Assembly: GCF_937958975.1 (NCBI RefSeq)
Contig: NZ_CALGRE010000023.1
Location: 29,992 to 93,991 of the forward strand
Direction of reading: 5' to 3'
From: an uncultured Eubacterium sp.
GTDB lineage: Bacteria > Bacillota > Clostridia > Lachnospirales > Lachnospiraceae
Length of the DNA: 64,000 bases
Below are positions 8,806-18,708 of this stretch, one piece after another (the first letter of the stretch is position 1; each line of letters begins with the position of its first letter). A model generated the notes under the pieces. The model saw nothing but the letters and a program-made list of their open reading frames with translations. It ran no database searches and was not told the origin of the DNA. The position numbers were made by a program, and so were the translations under genes.

Positions 8806-10039
8806 ATGAAAGGAAACTTATGGATGGAAATTAGAAATGAACGCAAGAAAGGATTGAGCTATACGGAAATAGCACGAAAACATTATATTGATCCAAGAAC
8901 TGCAAAAAAATATGCAGAGTCTGACAGTAAACCTGTGTATACACTTACAGCATCAAAGCCTTCTAAACTGAATCCTTATAAACACCTGCTAGATATGTGG
9001 CTGGAAGAAGCTCCTTATAGTGCAGTACGTATTCATGAAAAACTGGTAGAACAGGGATGTGATTGCAAATATACGATTGTATGCCAGTATGTAGCTTCAA
9101 GAAAAGCTGATTTAAATGAAAAAGCAACAGTAAGATTTGAAACAATGCCTGGATTACAGGGGCAGGTTGACTGGGGATTTTTCGAAAATTATAAAATCTT
9201 AGAAAATGGAGAATATAAGAAATTATGCTGTTTTCTGATGATTCTTGGTTATTCACGAATGCGATATATCGAGTTTGTAACAGACATGAGTACAACAACA
9301 TTAATTAAATGCCATATCAATGCATTTAGGTACTTCGGAGGATATCCGGAAGAAATCTTATATGACAACATGAAGCAAGTTGTTGTGAAATGTATGATGA
9401 AACAATCAGAAAGTGAATTGAATAAGTAGTTTGAAGATTTTGCAGGATTTTATGGTTATAAACCTGTTTTGTGCCGCCCGTACAGAGGGCAGACAAAAGG
9501 CAAGGTGGAAAGAACAGTCCGGTATGTCAGGGAAAATTTTATGGTGGGAATTAAATATAGCTCCCTTGCAGATTTAAACAGTCAGGCACACGCAGGGTGT
9601 AATAAAATCAACGCCAAAATCCATGGAACAACAAATGAGCGACCGATAGACCGGCTGACAGAAGAAAATCTTCTTCCATATAAAGAGAGAATACATTATT
9701 GATAAGATAAATTTAAGAAGAGTTGAAAAAGACTGCCTCATCAGCTATGCCGGTAATAAATATTCTGTTCCACCAGAATACGTTGGCAGGGATGTGACAG
9801 TCATTGTCCTCGACCATATGTTAGCAGCATATTTCGGGGGTAAACAAATCACTTTGCATAAACTATCTTACAGTAGAAACACTTTGAATGTCAACAAAGA
9901 ACACTATAAATCCATGATTGTGAAATCAGGCTTTGATATTGAAAATACATTATTAAATAATCCGGATTTAGTAGACTTATGTATCCCGAATCATTCTCTG
10001 AAGAAATATGATGAGCTGATGGGAGGTATGATGCTGTGA
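8806..10039 (+). pseudogene. istA: IS21-type transposase IstA, disrupted
   Basis: The ATG at 8806 follows AGGAG at 8791-8795. The N-terminal HTH (GLSYTEIARKHYIDPRTAKKY) and the start of the DDE rve core (MPGLQGQVDWGFF, LYDNMKQ) are present. A TAG at 9427-9429 interrupts the core just before FEDFAGFYGYKP. The frame resumes to RPYRGQTKGKVERTVRYVRENF, then shifts by one near 9702. The C-terminal part continues from IDKINLRRVEKDC to 10039. At least one nonsense codon and one frameshift therefore inactivate it. The end overlaps the istB start. Confidence 0.85.
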
Positions 10040-10830
10040 GTGAAGTTGTTTACGAACGGATAAAGAAAAATCTTGAAATATTAAACATGAAAAACACATC
10101 CCTTATTCTTGATAATTATCTTGAAAAGGCTATTCATGACAAGAAAAATATTGTTGAAATTCTGGATTACCTGTTAGCAGAAGAAGCAAAAACAAAGAAA
10201 GACCGGGCGGTTGAGAATCAGATTAAAATGTCCGGCTTTCCTTACAGAAAAACTCTGGAACAATTCGATTTTGATTTTCAGCCAAGCATAAACAAAGAAC
10301 AGATAATGGAGCTTGCCACAATGCGTTTTGTTGAAAATAAAGAAAATGTGGTATTTTTAGGAACACCGGGAGTTGGTAAAACACACCTTACAGTCTCTCT
10401 TGGAATGATAGCTGCACAGCACAGATATTCAACATACTATATCAATTGCCATAACCTTATAACGCAACTGAACAAAGCCCATTATGAAGACAGGCTTCAG
10501 GAAAGATTAAAAAACTACGCAAAGTATAAGGTTCTGATTATTGATGAAATAGGATACCTGCCTATGGATATATAGGGTGCCAACCTGTTCTTTCAATTAA
10601 TAGCCAAGAGATATGAAAAGAATACAACTATTTTTACTTCAAACAAAGCATTCTCATCATGGAATGAAGTGTTTTCAGATATCACGATTGCCTCGGCAAT
10701 TCTTGCCAGGATACTGCACCACTGCCAGGTAATTAGTATAAAGGGTGAAAGTTATCGCTTAAAAGAGAGGAAGGAGATGATGTCCAACATAAACACAGTT
10801 GTAAATACTTTATTTGAAACAGGAAATTAA
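10036..10830 (+). pseudogene. istB: IS21-type helper ATPase IstB, disrupted
   Basis: It starts with GTG at 10036, overlapping istA by 4 bases. The DnaC-like AAA+ domain is evident: Walker A GTPGVGKTHL and Walker B KVLIIDEIGYLPMD. A TAG at 10573-10575, where relatives have Gln (DIQGANLFFQL), cuts the product to 179 residues. The same frame then continues without a break (GANLFFQLIAKRYEKNTT to LFETGN) to TAA at 10830. A single C-to-T change would restore it. Confidence 0.85.
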
Positions 10831-10969
10831 TTTTTTATCAAAAAACACAAAATTTAAACGCCAAAAAACTGCAAAATCAGAATGTCATTAACAGTGATAT
10901 GCTTATGGAGGAATTTCAGAAAATCGAAAAAAAAGAAAAGAAAACAGCTAAAAAGAAAAAACAGAAATA

Positions 10970-11112
10970 AGCATAAAAAAACCTTGCCGATATTCAATTT
11001 CCATATCTGAACCCGCACTGTCGTGCGGTTATCGCGGCATTCGTCAAATGGAAATGCAAGCATTTCCATTTTCCTCATTGCTCGCGCAAATCAGCAAGGT
11101 TTTCTTTATGCT
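10970..11112. repeat. Structured intergenic repeat with long inverted arms
   Basis: GCATAAAAAAACCTTGCCGAT at 10971-10991 is matched by its near-complement at 11090-11111, closing a stem of about 21 bp with a few mismatches. Inside are CCGCAC/GTGCGG (11013-11028) and a perfect 10-bp stem, ATGGAAATGC/GCATTTCCAT (11048-11069). It lies between the IS21 remnant and guaA. The minus strand has an open frame here, but base-paired architecture explains the sequence better. A lysine-rich frame ends in TAA at 10968-10970 (MLMEEFQKIEKKEKK and more) and may be a truncated gene tail. Probably a dispersed repeat that also terminates transcription. Confidence 0.5.
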
Positions 11113-11213
11113 ATTGATGTAATTATTTAGTGCATGATGTTAAAAATGTTGCCAGTTCCTAAACAAATTTGTTTGCAACCCGCATAAACACTAGCTTCTT
11201 AAAACCCATTTCA

Positions 11214-12758
11214 TCACTCGAACTCTATCGTTCCCGGCGGCTTACTCGTCAAATCATACATTACCCGATTAACCCCCTTGACTTCATTAATAATCCTATT
11301 CATCACCCGATTCAATACCTCATAAGGTATCTCCGCCGACTCTGCTGTCATAAAGTCAATCGTCTTAACAGCTCTCAATGCTATAGCATAATCATAAGTT
11401 CTCTCATCACCCATAACACCAACGGAGCGCATATTCGTCAATGCCGCAAAGTATTGATTAATCTCCTTATCCAGCCCCGCCTTAGCGATTTCTTCACGAT
11501 AAATAGCGTCTGCCTCCTGAACCATTTTAACTTTCTCAGCGGTAACTTCTCCAATAATCCTTATTCCAAGTCCCGGTCCCGGAAATGGCTGACGAAAGAC
11601 CAGATACTCCGGAATACCCAACTCTAATCCGGCTTTTCTGACTTCATCCTTAAACAAATCACGAAGTGGCTCAATAATTTCCTTGAAATCCACGCAATCA
11701 GGTAATCCACCTACATTGTGATGCGACTTAATCACAGCGGACTCTCCGCCCAAACCACTCTCTACAACATCAGGGTAAATTGTTCCTTGTACCAAATAAT
11801 CCACTGAACCGATTTTCTTTGCCTCTTCCTCAAATACCCGGATAAACTCTTCACCAATAATCTTACGCTTCTCTTCCGGCTCCTCAACACCTGCCAGTTT
11901 TTTATAATATCTTTCCTGTGCATTAACACGGATGAAATTTAAGTCATAAGAACCATTTGGTCCAAACACAGCCTCAACTTCATCACCTTCATCTTTCCTA
12001 AGCAAACCATGGTCTACAAACACACAAGTCAATTGCTTTCCAATAGCCTTTGCCAAAAGTACCGCTGCCACCGATGAATCCACACCACCTGACAGTGCAC
12101 ACAATACCTTTCCATCTCCTACTTTTTCACGAATGGCCTTAATGGAATTTTCCACAAACGAATCCATCTTCCAATCACCTGCACAACCACATACATTGTA
12201 CACATAATTACTTAATATCTCTTTTCCTCTAACAGTATGAAGCACCTCTGGATGAAACTGTATCGCATACAGATTCTTTTCCGGACACTCTGCCACTGCG
12301 ACAGGGCAATCGTTTGTATATCCCGTAATCGTAAATCCCGGTGCCGGCTGCGAAATATAGTCATTATGGCTCATCCAGCATACTGTATTTTTTTCTATAT
12401 CTGTAAACAGCTTTGACTGTGTATCTAAATGAACTTCTATCTTTCCATATTCACGAATCGGTGCCTTCTCCACCTTACCACCTAAAATGTGCTGCATCAG
12501 CTGTGCTCCATAACACAAACCTAATACAGGGATTCCAAGTTCAAATAACTCTTTTCTATATGTAGGAGAATCTTCCTCATAACAACTATTTGGACCACCT
12601 GTCAGAATAATTCCCTTTGGATTCATTTCCTTAATTTTTTCAATATCTGTTTTGTATGAATAAATTTCACAATACACATTGCATTCACGAACACGACGTG
12701 CTACCAACTGATTGTACTGTCCACCGAAATCAATTACAATAACTAACTCTCTATTCAT
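11214..12758 (-). CDS. guaA: GMP synthase (glutamine-hydrolysing)
   Basis: This enzyme converts XMP to GMP with ATP and glutamine in the cytosol. The 514-residue length is normal. The N-terminal class I amidotransferase has GLCYGAQLMQHI (nucleophile Cys) and FHPEVLHT; the ATP-pyrophosphatase has the P-loop LSGGVDSSVAAVL; the C-terminal dimerisation domain ends MYDLTSKPPGTIEFE. The ATG at 12758 follows TAGGAGGAGAC. It is monocistronic, with the repeat element downstream and a long gap upstream in which I could not recognise a purine riboswitch. Confidence 0.97.
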   Translation of the reverse strand: MNRELVIVIDFGGQYNQLVARRVRECNVYCEIYSYKTDIEKIKEMNPKGIILTGGPNSCYEEDSPTYRKELFELGIPVLGLCYGAQLMQHILGGKVEKAPIREYGKIEVHLDTQSKLFTDIEKNTVCWMSHNDYISQPAPGFTITGYTNDCPVAVAECPEKNLYAIQFHPEVLHTVRGKEILSNYVYNVCGCAGDWKMDSFVENSIKAIREKVGDGKVLCALSGGVDSSVAAVLLAKAIGKQLTCVFVDHGLLRKDEGDEVEAVFGPNGSYDLNFIRVNAQERYYKKLAGVEEPEEKRKIIGEEFIRVFEEEAKKIGSVDYLVQGTIYPDVVESGLGGESAVIKSHHNVGGLPDCVDFKEIIEPLRDLFKDEVRKAGLELGIPEYLVFRQPFPGPGLGIRIIGEVTAEKVKMVQEADAIYREEIAKAGLDKEINQYFAALTNMRSVGVMGDERTYDYAIALRAVKTIDFMTAESAEIPYEVLNRVMNRIINEVKGVNRVMYDLTSKPPGTIEFE

Positions 12759-13056
12759 GTCTCCTCCTAAGTTTCCCTTCCATTCTTATATAATTTTCAG
12801 TTGTATAACAACCTAATGCATATATACTCCTACAATTCTACTTCATTTTTGTTTATTAAACAAGAATAAAGAATATTTTTCATCAGAAGAGAATCGTATT
12901 TTTTGCCATATCTCTTATATTAACACTTAAAAAGTGGGTATTCAAAGCCCTATAACTTTAAAATACCCTCATTTATTAATCAAACTAAACAGTAGTAAGC
13001 TTTTAAGCATTTATGTCTTTACATCTATACGATACATATATAAAAATCTTCCCCCA

Positions 13057-13099
13057 CAAAAAAGACACCTGATATATAATTTCTATATACCAGATGCCT
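13057..13099 (-). terminator. Rho-independent terminator in the guaA-uvrA gap
   Basis: On the minus strand a stem of about 15 bp with wobble pairs (GGCATCTGG side at 13098, CAGGTGTC side at 13064) is followed by TTTTTT at 13058-13063. It is more than 600 bases beyond the uvrA stop, so it probably ends a separate short transcript, such as one over the small ORF at 13276-13401. Confidence 0.65.
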
Positions 13100-13275
13100 T
13101 CTATATCAATACCTGGTTTTTACCTTTTTCATTAACAACTACAGGCTTTTCTTTCTCCTCCGGAAACTTTCTCATCACTCATATCCGACTTTTCTCTTCT
13201 ACTATCGGCTCTTTTATTTCCAATTATCTATTTCTCTGCCTGCTTACGGCTTTAGATATCTGCTCAAATAAAATA

Positions 13276-13401
13276 TCATTCCTCGTCGAATCTTCGTTTT
13301 GAATACTCATCTATCCTTTCCAACTCTCCGTGATACTTTATCCAAAAAATACTCATTTTACAGTCTTCTTCGTTTCCACTGTAATATAAGCAGGATATCA
13401 A
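13276..13401 (-). CDS. Possible 41-aa small protein
   Basis: A TTG at 13401 lies about 9 bases after GGAG and opens a frame of 41 residues (LISCLYYSGNEEDCK to YSKRRFDEE) ending at TGA 13276. A second short frame (MSIQNEDSTRNDILFEQ, ATG after GAAAGG) overlaps it and continues only with stops, so the locus may be a decayed gene. A good terminator lies 180 bases downstream. I recognise no homologue. The rest of the 12759-13708 gap holds only a GTTACCGG/CCGGTAAC hairpin at 13441-13464 and AT-rich sequence. Confidence 0.3.
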   Translation of the reverse strand: MISCLYYSGNEEDCKMSIFWIKYHGELERIDEYSKRRFDEE

Positions 13402-13708
13402 TTGGTAATCTCCTTTGCTTACCTATACTCAGATACTTTTGTTACCGGGTCGACATCCGGTAACACATGCTGTTAATGCACCTTGTAAAAACATTCGGTA
13501 TAAAAAACTTATTTAATTTGTACTTAAAATTTACCATATTTTCTGCCTGATTTAAAGGGTTTTAGAGCAACTTTTTTATCTTCATCACTTTGCCTAAAAC
13601 CTATAAATTTTAAACATTTTTATGAATCGTTTTTTTATAAAAACCTCACAAAATTTCTTCAAACAACAAAACACGATAAAATGAATCTAACTCATTCACA
13701 ATAATTAT

Positions 13709-16555
13709 CTACTTCTTAGTTGCTTTTTCCAGCATCTGCTTCACAAATTTTGCCGTATAACTCGTCTCATGTTCCGCCACCTTTTCCGGTGTTCCTGCAA
13801 CAACTACAGTGCCTCCCCGGTCACCACCGTCCGGTCCCATATCAATAATATAATCTGCTGCCTTTATCACATCAAGATTATGCTCAATCACCAATACCGT
13901 ATTGCCCTCATCGGTCAGCCTCTGCAAAATCTCAACCAATTTATGCACATCTGCAAAATGAAGTCCTGTCGTCGGCTCGTCCAAAACATAAATCGTCTTT
14001 CCCGTGCTTCTTCTGCTCAATTCTGTTGCTAATTTGATGCGCTGTGCCTCTCCTCCGGACAACTGTGTGCTTGGCTGTCCCAGCTTAATATATCCAAGAC
14101 CCACATCATAAAGTGTTTTCACCTTATTATATATTCTCGGTACATTTTGAAAAAAGTCTAATGCTTCTTCCACCGTCATTTCTAACACATCATAAATATT
14201 TTTACCCTTATATTTCACTTCGAGAGTCTCACGATTATATCGCTTTCCACCACAAACTTCACATGGAACATACACATCAGGCAGGAAATGCATTTCAACC
14301 TTCAAGATTCCATCTCCGGAGCATGCCTCACAGCGCCCTCCCTTCACATTAAAGCTAAAACGTCCCTTCTTATAGCCACGTTCCTTTGCATCCATCGTCG
14401 TAGCAAACAAATCTCGAATCATATCAAACATCCCGGTATAGGTTGCCGGATTCGAACGCGGAGTTCTTCCAATCGGTGACTGGTCTATATTAATAATCTT
14501 ATCCAGCTGCTCCACACCCTCTATTTTTTTATGCCTGCCCGGAATCGTTCTCGCACGATTTAACTGCCTTGCAAGGCTTTTATATAAAATCTCATTGACA
14601 AGAGAACTTTTCCCTGAGCCGGAAACTCCGGTAACACATGTAAATATACCAAGAGGAATTTTTACACTGATATTTTTCAAATTATTTTCTGTTGCCCCTA
14701 CTACTTTAATAAATCCAGTAGGTTTTCTTCTTTTCTCAGGCACTGGCACGCAAATTTTTCCGCTAAGATATTGCCCTGTTATGGACTTTTTATTCTTCAT
14801 AATCTCTTGTGCTGTTCCCTTTGCAATGACCTCACCGCCATGCTCTCCTGCCCTAGGGCCAATATCAACTACATAATCAGCCGCCAACATTGTATCTTCA
14901 TCATGTTCTACTACCACCAAAGTGTTTCCTAAATCCCGCAAATGTTTCAATGTAGCAAGCAGTTTTTCGTTATCATTCTGATGCAGACCAATACTTGGTT
15001 CATCCATAATATATGCAACACCAACCAGACCGGAACCAATCTGTGTTGCCAGTCTGATACGCTGTGCCTCTCCTCCGGACAAAGTTCCGGTAGCTCTGGA
15101 TAAGCTCAGATAATCCAACCCCACATCTATTAAAAACTGTAATCTTCCCTTAATTTCTTTTAAAATTTCTTTTCCAATTGCCAACTGTGTATCCGTAAGT
15201 TTAAGTTCATCCAGAAACTGTTTCAAATCTCTCACGGGCATTTCTGTCATTTCATATATATTTTTATCTCCAATTGTTACAGCCAGAGACTCTGCCTTAA
15301 GCCGCTGCCCATGACAGGTTGCACACGGTGTAATTCTCATAAAAGTCTCATACTCTGCCTTACTGGATTCCGCACCGGTCTCACGATAACGCCTTTCTAC
15401 GTTTCTCACCAATCCTTCAAATGCAATATCATAAGTTCCTACACCACGTTGTCCCTGATAATGTACCGGAACGCGCTCACCATTAGTTCCATTAATTAAA
15501 ATATCCTGCACGTTTTTAGGATATTTTTCAAACGGTGTATCTAGGCTGAATCCATATTTTTTAGCCAAAGCCTGTAAAATTGCGTTTGTAAAACTCTTTC
15601 CATCGTTTGCACTCTGCCATCCAAGAACGACAATAGCTCCCTCATTAATACTGAGACTTTTATCCGGAATCATTAAATCAATATCAAACTCCATCTTATA
15701 TCCCAACCCAAAACAATCCGGACATGCACCAAACGGATTATTAAAAGAAAAACTTCTCGGCTGTATTTCATCAATACTAATGCCACAATCAGTACATGCA
15801 AAATTCTGACTGAAAGTAATTGCCTCTCCGCCAATTACATCTACAACCATCAATCCATTTCCAAGCTTCAATGCATTTTCAATAGAATCCGTAAGACGCT
15901 TCTCAATTCCTTCTCGAATACTCAATCTATCAATAATAATTTCAATGTTATGTTTTATATTTTTATCTAATTTTATTTCTTCTGTAAGTTCATACATATT
16001 TCCATCTACACGAACTCTGACATAACCACTTTTTTTTGCACTCTCAAATACCTTTTCATGCCTTCCTTTTTTTCCACGCACAACAGGTGCCAGTATCTGA
16101 AACTTTGTACGCTCCGGCAATTCCATAACTTTATCTACCATTTCATCAATGGTCTGTTTTTTTATTTCTTTTCCACATTTTGGACAGTGTGGTATACCGG
16201 CTCTTGCAAACAACAATCTCTTGTAATCATATATTTCCGTCACCGTCCCCACCGTAGAACGTGGATTCCTATTTGTAGATTTCTGGTCAATAGAAATAGC
16301 CGGCGGCAGTCCTTCAATACTTTCCACCTGCGGTTTCTCCATCTGACCTAAAAACTGTCTTGCATAAGAAGACAATGACTCCATATATCTTCTTTGCCCC
16401 TCTGCATAAATGGTATCAAAAGCCAAAGAGGACTTTCCAGAGCCACTTAACCCTGTAATAACCGTAAATTCATCTCTTGGTATATCTATATTTATATTTT
16501 TTAGATTGTGTTCACATGCCCCTCTAATCTTAATGTACTTTTTCTTATTTGCCAT
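13709..16555 (-). CDS. uvrA: UvrABC excinuclease subunit A
   Basis: The damage-recognition ATPase of nucleotide excision repair. It has the full family length of 948 residues with two ABC modules: Walker A GLSGSGKSSLAFDT near the N-terminus and GVSGSGKSSLVNEI in the second half, each with LSGGEAQRI signatures and MDEPS/LDEPT Walker B boxes. Zinc sites CPKC and CEACSGDG...CEVCGG are intact. It starts 15 bases after the uvrB stop, giving a uvrB-uvrA operon as in many Firmicutes. Confidence 0.97.
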   Translation of the reverse strand: MANKKKYIKIRGACEHNLKNINIDIPRDEFTVITGLSGSGKSSLAFDTIYAEGQRRYMESLSSYARQFLGQMEKPQVESIEGLPPAISIDQKSTNRNPRSTVGTVTEIYDYKRLLFARAGIPHCPKCGKEIKKQTIDEMVDKVMELPERTKFQILAPVVRGKKGRHEKVFESAKKSGYVRVRVDGNMYELTEEIKLDKNIKHNIEIIIDRLSIREGIEKRLTDSIENALKLGNGLMVVDVIGGEAITFSQNFACTDCGISIDEIQPRSFSFNNPFGACPDCFGLGYKMEFDIDLMIPDKSLSINEGAIVVLGWQSANDGKSFTNAILQALAKKYGFSLDTPFEKYPKNVQDILINGTNGERVPVHYQGQRGVGTYDIAFEGLVRNVERRYRETGAESSKAEYETFMRITPCATCHGQRLKAESLAVTIGDKNIYEMTEMPVRDLKQFLDELKLTDTQLAIGKEILKEIKGRLQFLIDVGLDYLSLSRATGTLSGGEAQRIRLATQIGSGLVGVAYIMDEPSIGLHQNDNEKLLATLKHLRDLGNTLVVVEHDEDTMLAADYVVDIGPRAGEHGGEVIAKGTAQEIMKNKKSITGQYLSGKICVPVPEKRRKPTGFIKVVGATENNLKNISVKIPLGIFTCVTGVSGSGKSSLVNEILYKSLARQLNRARTIPGRHKKIEGVEQLDKIINIDQSPIGRTPRSNPATYTGMFDMIRDLFATTMDAKERGYKKGRFSFNVKGGRCEACSGDGILKVEMHFLPDVYVPCEVCGGKRYNRETLEVKYKGKNIYDVLEMTVEEALDFFQNVPRIYNKVKTLYDVGLGYIKLGQPSTQLSGGEAQRIKLATELSRRSTGKTIYVLDEPTTGLHFADVHKLVEILQRLTDEGNTVLVIEHNLDVIKAADYIIDMGPDGGDRGGTVVVAGTPEKVAEHETSYTAKFVKQMLEKATKK

Positions 16556-16570
16556 CTCTCTATTCCTTTC

Positions 16571-18556
16571 TTATCTATGATACATCAGCTTAAGTTCTGC
16601 AAGGCGCTCACGCATCTCAATCGCCGTTTCAAAATCCAGCTCTGCCGCTGCTTTCTGCATTTTCTTTTCTACCTTGTCCATCAGCTTTTTCAATTCCTTT
16701 TTGTCCATAGACTCCGGATCTTTTTCTATATCATTAATCTTCTTGTCGACTTCCTTAGAAATACTGATAAGATCACGAACCGCTTTCTTAATCGTTGTCG
16801 GTGTAATTCCATTTTCTTCGTTATATTTTTTCTGTATCTCACGTCTTCTGTTTGTCTCAGAAATTGCCTTGTCCATAGATTCAGTTATCGTATCAGCATA
16901 CATAACTACATGTCCCTCCGAGTTACGCGCCGCACGTCCTATCGTCTGTATCAGTGAAGTCTCTGAACGCAGAAATCCCTCTTTATCCGCATCCAAAATA
17001 GCCACCAGACTAATCTCAGGAATATCAAGCCCCTCACGAAGAAGATTGATACCGACCAATACATCAAAGACATCTAAACGCATATCACGGATAATCTCCG
17101 TACGCTCTAGCGTATCGATATCAGAATGAAGATATTTCACCCGTATTCCCACATCACGCATATAATCTGTCAAATCCTCTGCCATACGTTTTGTCAATGT
17201 AGTAACAAGCACCTTATTCTTCTTTTCTACCTCTTTATTAATCTCTGAAATCAAATCGTCAATCTGACCTTCAACAGGACGCACACTAATTTCTGGGTCA
17301 AGCAGTCCCGTAGGTCTGATAATCTGTTCTGCTCTCAATAATTCATGCTCTTTTTCGTATACATTCGGCGTTGCCGATACAAACAACATCTGGTCAATCA
17401 TACTCTCAAACTCTTCGAACTTCAGCGGTCTGTTATCTTTTGCCGACGGAAGACGAAATCCATAATCCACCAGTGTACCCTTTCTGGACTGGTCACCATT
17501 ATACATCCCACGAACCTGTGGCAGTGTAATGTGACTTTCATCTATTATAATAAGAAAATCATCTCCAAAATATTCAATTAACGTATGAGGTGTAGCACCT
17601 GGTTCTAACCCGGCCATATGTCTCGAATAGTTTTCTATTCCCGAACATATTCCTGTCTCTCGTAACATCTCCATGTCAAAATTTGTGCGTTCCGCTATGC
17701 GCTGCGCCTCTATGAGCTTATCCTCTGATTTAAAAAAAGCTACCTGTTCCGCTAACTCTGCTTCAATTGCTTTGATAGCTCCCTCCATTCTCTCCGGTGG
17801 GATAACATAATGGGAATTTGGAAATATAGCCACATGCTCCAAAGCCCTCTTTACTTCCCCTGTCAATGTATCTATCTCTGTAATACGCTCTATCTCATCG
17901 TCAAAAAACTCAACTCTTACAGCGCTATCCGTATACGAAGCAGGAAAAACCTCTAAGTTTTCACCTCTTACCCTAAAAGTTCCACGTTTAAAATCCATAT
18001 CATTTCTGTCATACTGGATTTCAATCAATTTATGAATCACCTCGTCTCTATCCCTAATTGTTCCCGGACGAAGAGACACAACCATATTTTTATAATCAAT
18101 CGGATCACCCAATCCATAAATACAGGAAACCGATGATACTATAATAACATCTTTTCTTTCCATTAACGCCATAGTTGCCGAATGACGAAGCTTGTCTATC
18201 TCATCATTAATTGCTGAATCCTTCTCAATATAAGTATCCGTACTCGGAACATATGCCTCCGGCTGATAATAATCATAATACGAGACAAAATACTCTACGG
18301 CATTATCCGGAAACATTTCCTTAAACTCACCATATAACTGAGCTGCTAATGTTTTATTATGTGCCAAAATCAACGTAGGTTTGTTTAAAGCCTGTATCAC
18401 ATTTGCCATTGTAAAAGTTTTTCCCGAACCGGTAGCACCTAGCAATGTTTCAAATTGATTTCCCTGCTGAAAGCCTTTCACCAAAGCTTCTATTGCCTGT
18501 GGCTGGTCACCTGTAGGCTTAAAAGGCGCTTTTAAAACAAATCTATCCATCTCCAT
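16571..18556 (-). CDS. uvrB: UvrABC excinuclease subunit B
   Basis: The helicase-like damage-verification subunit. Walker A GATGSGKTFTMAN, the beta-hairpin region YYDYYQPEAYVP, DESHITLPQ, motif VI IGRAARNSEGHV and a C-terminal UVR motif (LDFETAIEMRERLAEL) that contacts UvrA/UvrC are all present. I place the start at the ATG at 18556 (MEMDRFVLKAPF) because GGAG lies 5 bases upstream. A frame extending to 18610 adds 18 residues without a site. Length about 661 residues is normal. Confidence 0.96.
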   Translation of the reverse strand: MEMDRFVLKAPFKPTGDQPQAIEALVKGFQQGNQFETLLGATGSGKTFTMANVIQALNKPTLILAHNKTLAAQLYGEFKEMFPDNAVEYFVSYYDYYQPEAYVPSTDTYIEKDSAINDEIDKLRHSATMALMERKDVIIVSSVSCIYGLGDPIDYKNMVVSLRPGTIRDRDEVIHKLIEIQYDRNDMDFKRGTFRVRGENLEVFPASYTDSAVRVEFFDDEIERITEIDTLTGEVKRALEHVAIFPNSHYVIPPERMEGAIKAIEAELAEQVAFFKSEDKLIEAQRIAERTNFDMEMLRETGICSGIENYSRHMAGLEPGATPHTLIEYFGDDFLIIIDESHITLPQVRGMYNGDQSRKGTLVDYGFRLPSAKDNRPLKFEEFESMIDQMLFVSATPNVYEKEHELLRAEQIIRPTGLLDPEISVRPVEGQIDDLISEINKEVEKKNKVLVTTLTKRMAEDLTDYMRDVGIRVKYLHSDIDTLERTEIIRDMRLDVFDVLVGINLLREGLDIPEISLVAILDADKEGFLRSETSLIQTIGRAARNSEGHVVMYADTITESMDKAISETNRRREIQKKYNEENGITPTTIKKAVRDLISISKEVDKKINDIEKDPESMDKKELKKLMDKVEKKMQKAAAELDFETAIEMRERLAELKLMYHR

Positions 18557-18610
18557 ATCCTCTCCAATAATTTTTTTCTTATTACCACACTCATTGTACC
18601 ACTGAAGCAT

Positions 18611-18662
18611 AAAAAAGTACAGAATTACTCGAACATTTGTTCAATTAATTCTGTACTTTTTA
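18611..18662 (-). terminator. Terminator after the DUF624 gene
   Basis: On the minus strand AAAAGTACAGAATT pairs with AATTCTGTACTTTTTT around a loop that is itself partly self-complementary. The trailing T-run makes it a strong intrinsic terminator between the antiporter/DUF624 operon and uvrB. Confidence 0.85.
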
Positions 18663-18708
18663 TGTAAACCTTTTTTCTGAATAATTTCACACTACATTTT
18701 GTTTTATT

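Larger units (their letters stand above)
8706..10893 (+). mobile_element. Degenerate IS21-family element
   Basis: The element contains istA- and istB-type genes, both broken. Its ends share TGTTAA (8706 on the plus strand, 10893 on the minus strand) and an inner 12-bp inverted repeat, GGCGTTTAAATT at 8725-8736 and its complement at 10851-10862. I find no convincing target-site duplication at these boundaries, so the exact ends are approximate. The left end truncates the MobV relic. With both genes inactivated it cannot move by itself. Confidence 0.75.

Noticed and set aside
8806..10830. Several in-frame TAG/TAA codons where Gln is expected, suggesting a recoded genetic code
   Set aside because: uvrA and the ASCH gene end in TAG and no core gene shows internal TAG, so the code is standard and these genes are decayed.
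10854..11078. 74-aa frame on the minus strand over the hairpin element
   Set aside because: The sequence is explained by base-paired arms and the tail is low-complexity Phe/Leu from an A-rich stretch.
12759..12960. Possible purine riboswitch upstream of guaA
   Set aside because: I could not find the conserved three-way junction motifs; the stretch is just AT-rich.
12934..13302. 122-aa frame on the plus strand
   Set aside because: No ribosome site, and it overlaps a strong terminator and small minus-strand frames; composition is not protein-like.
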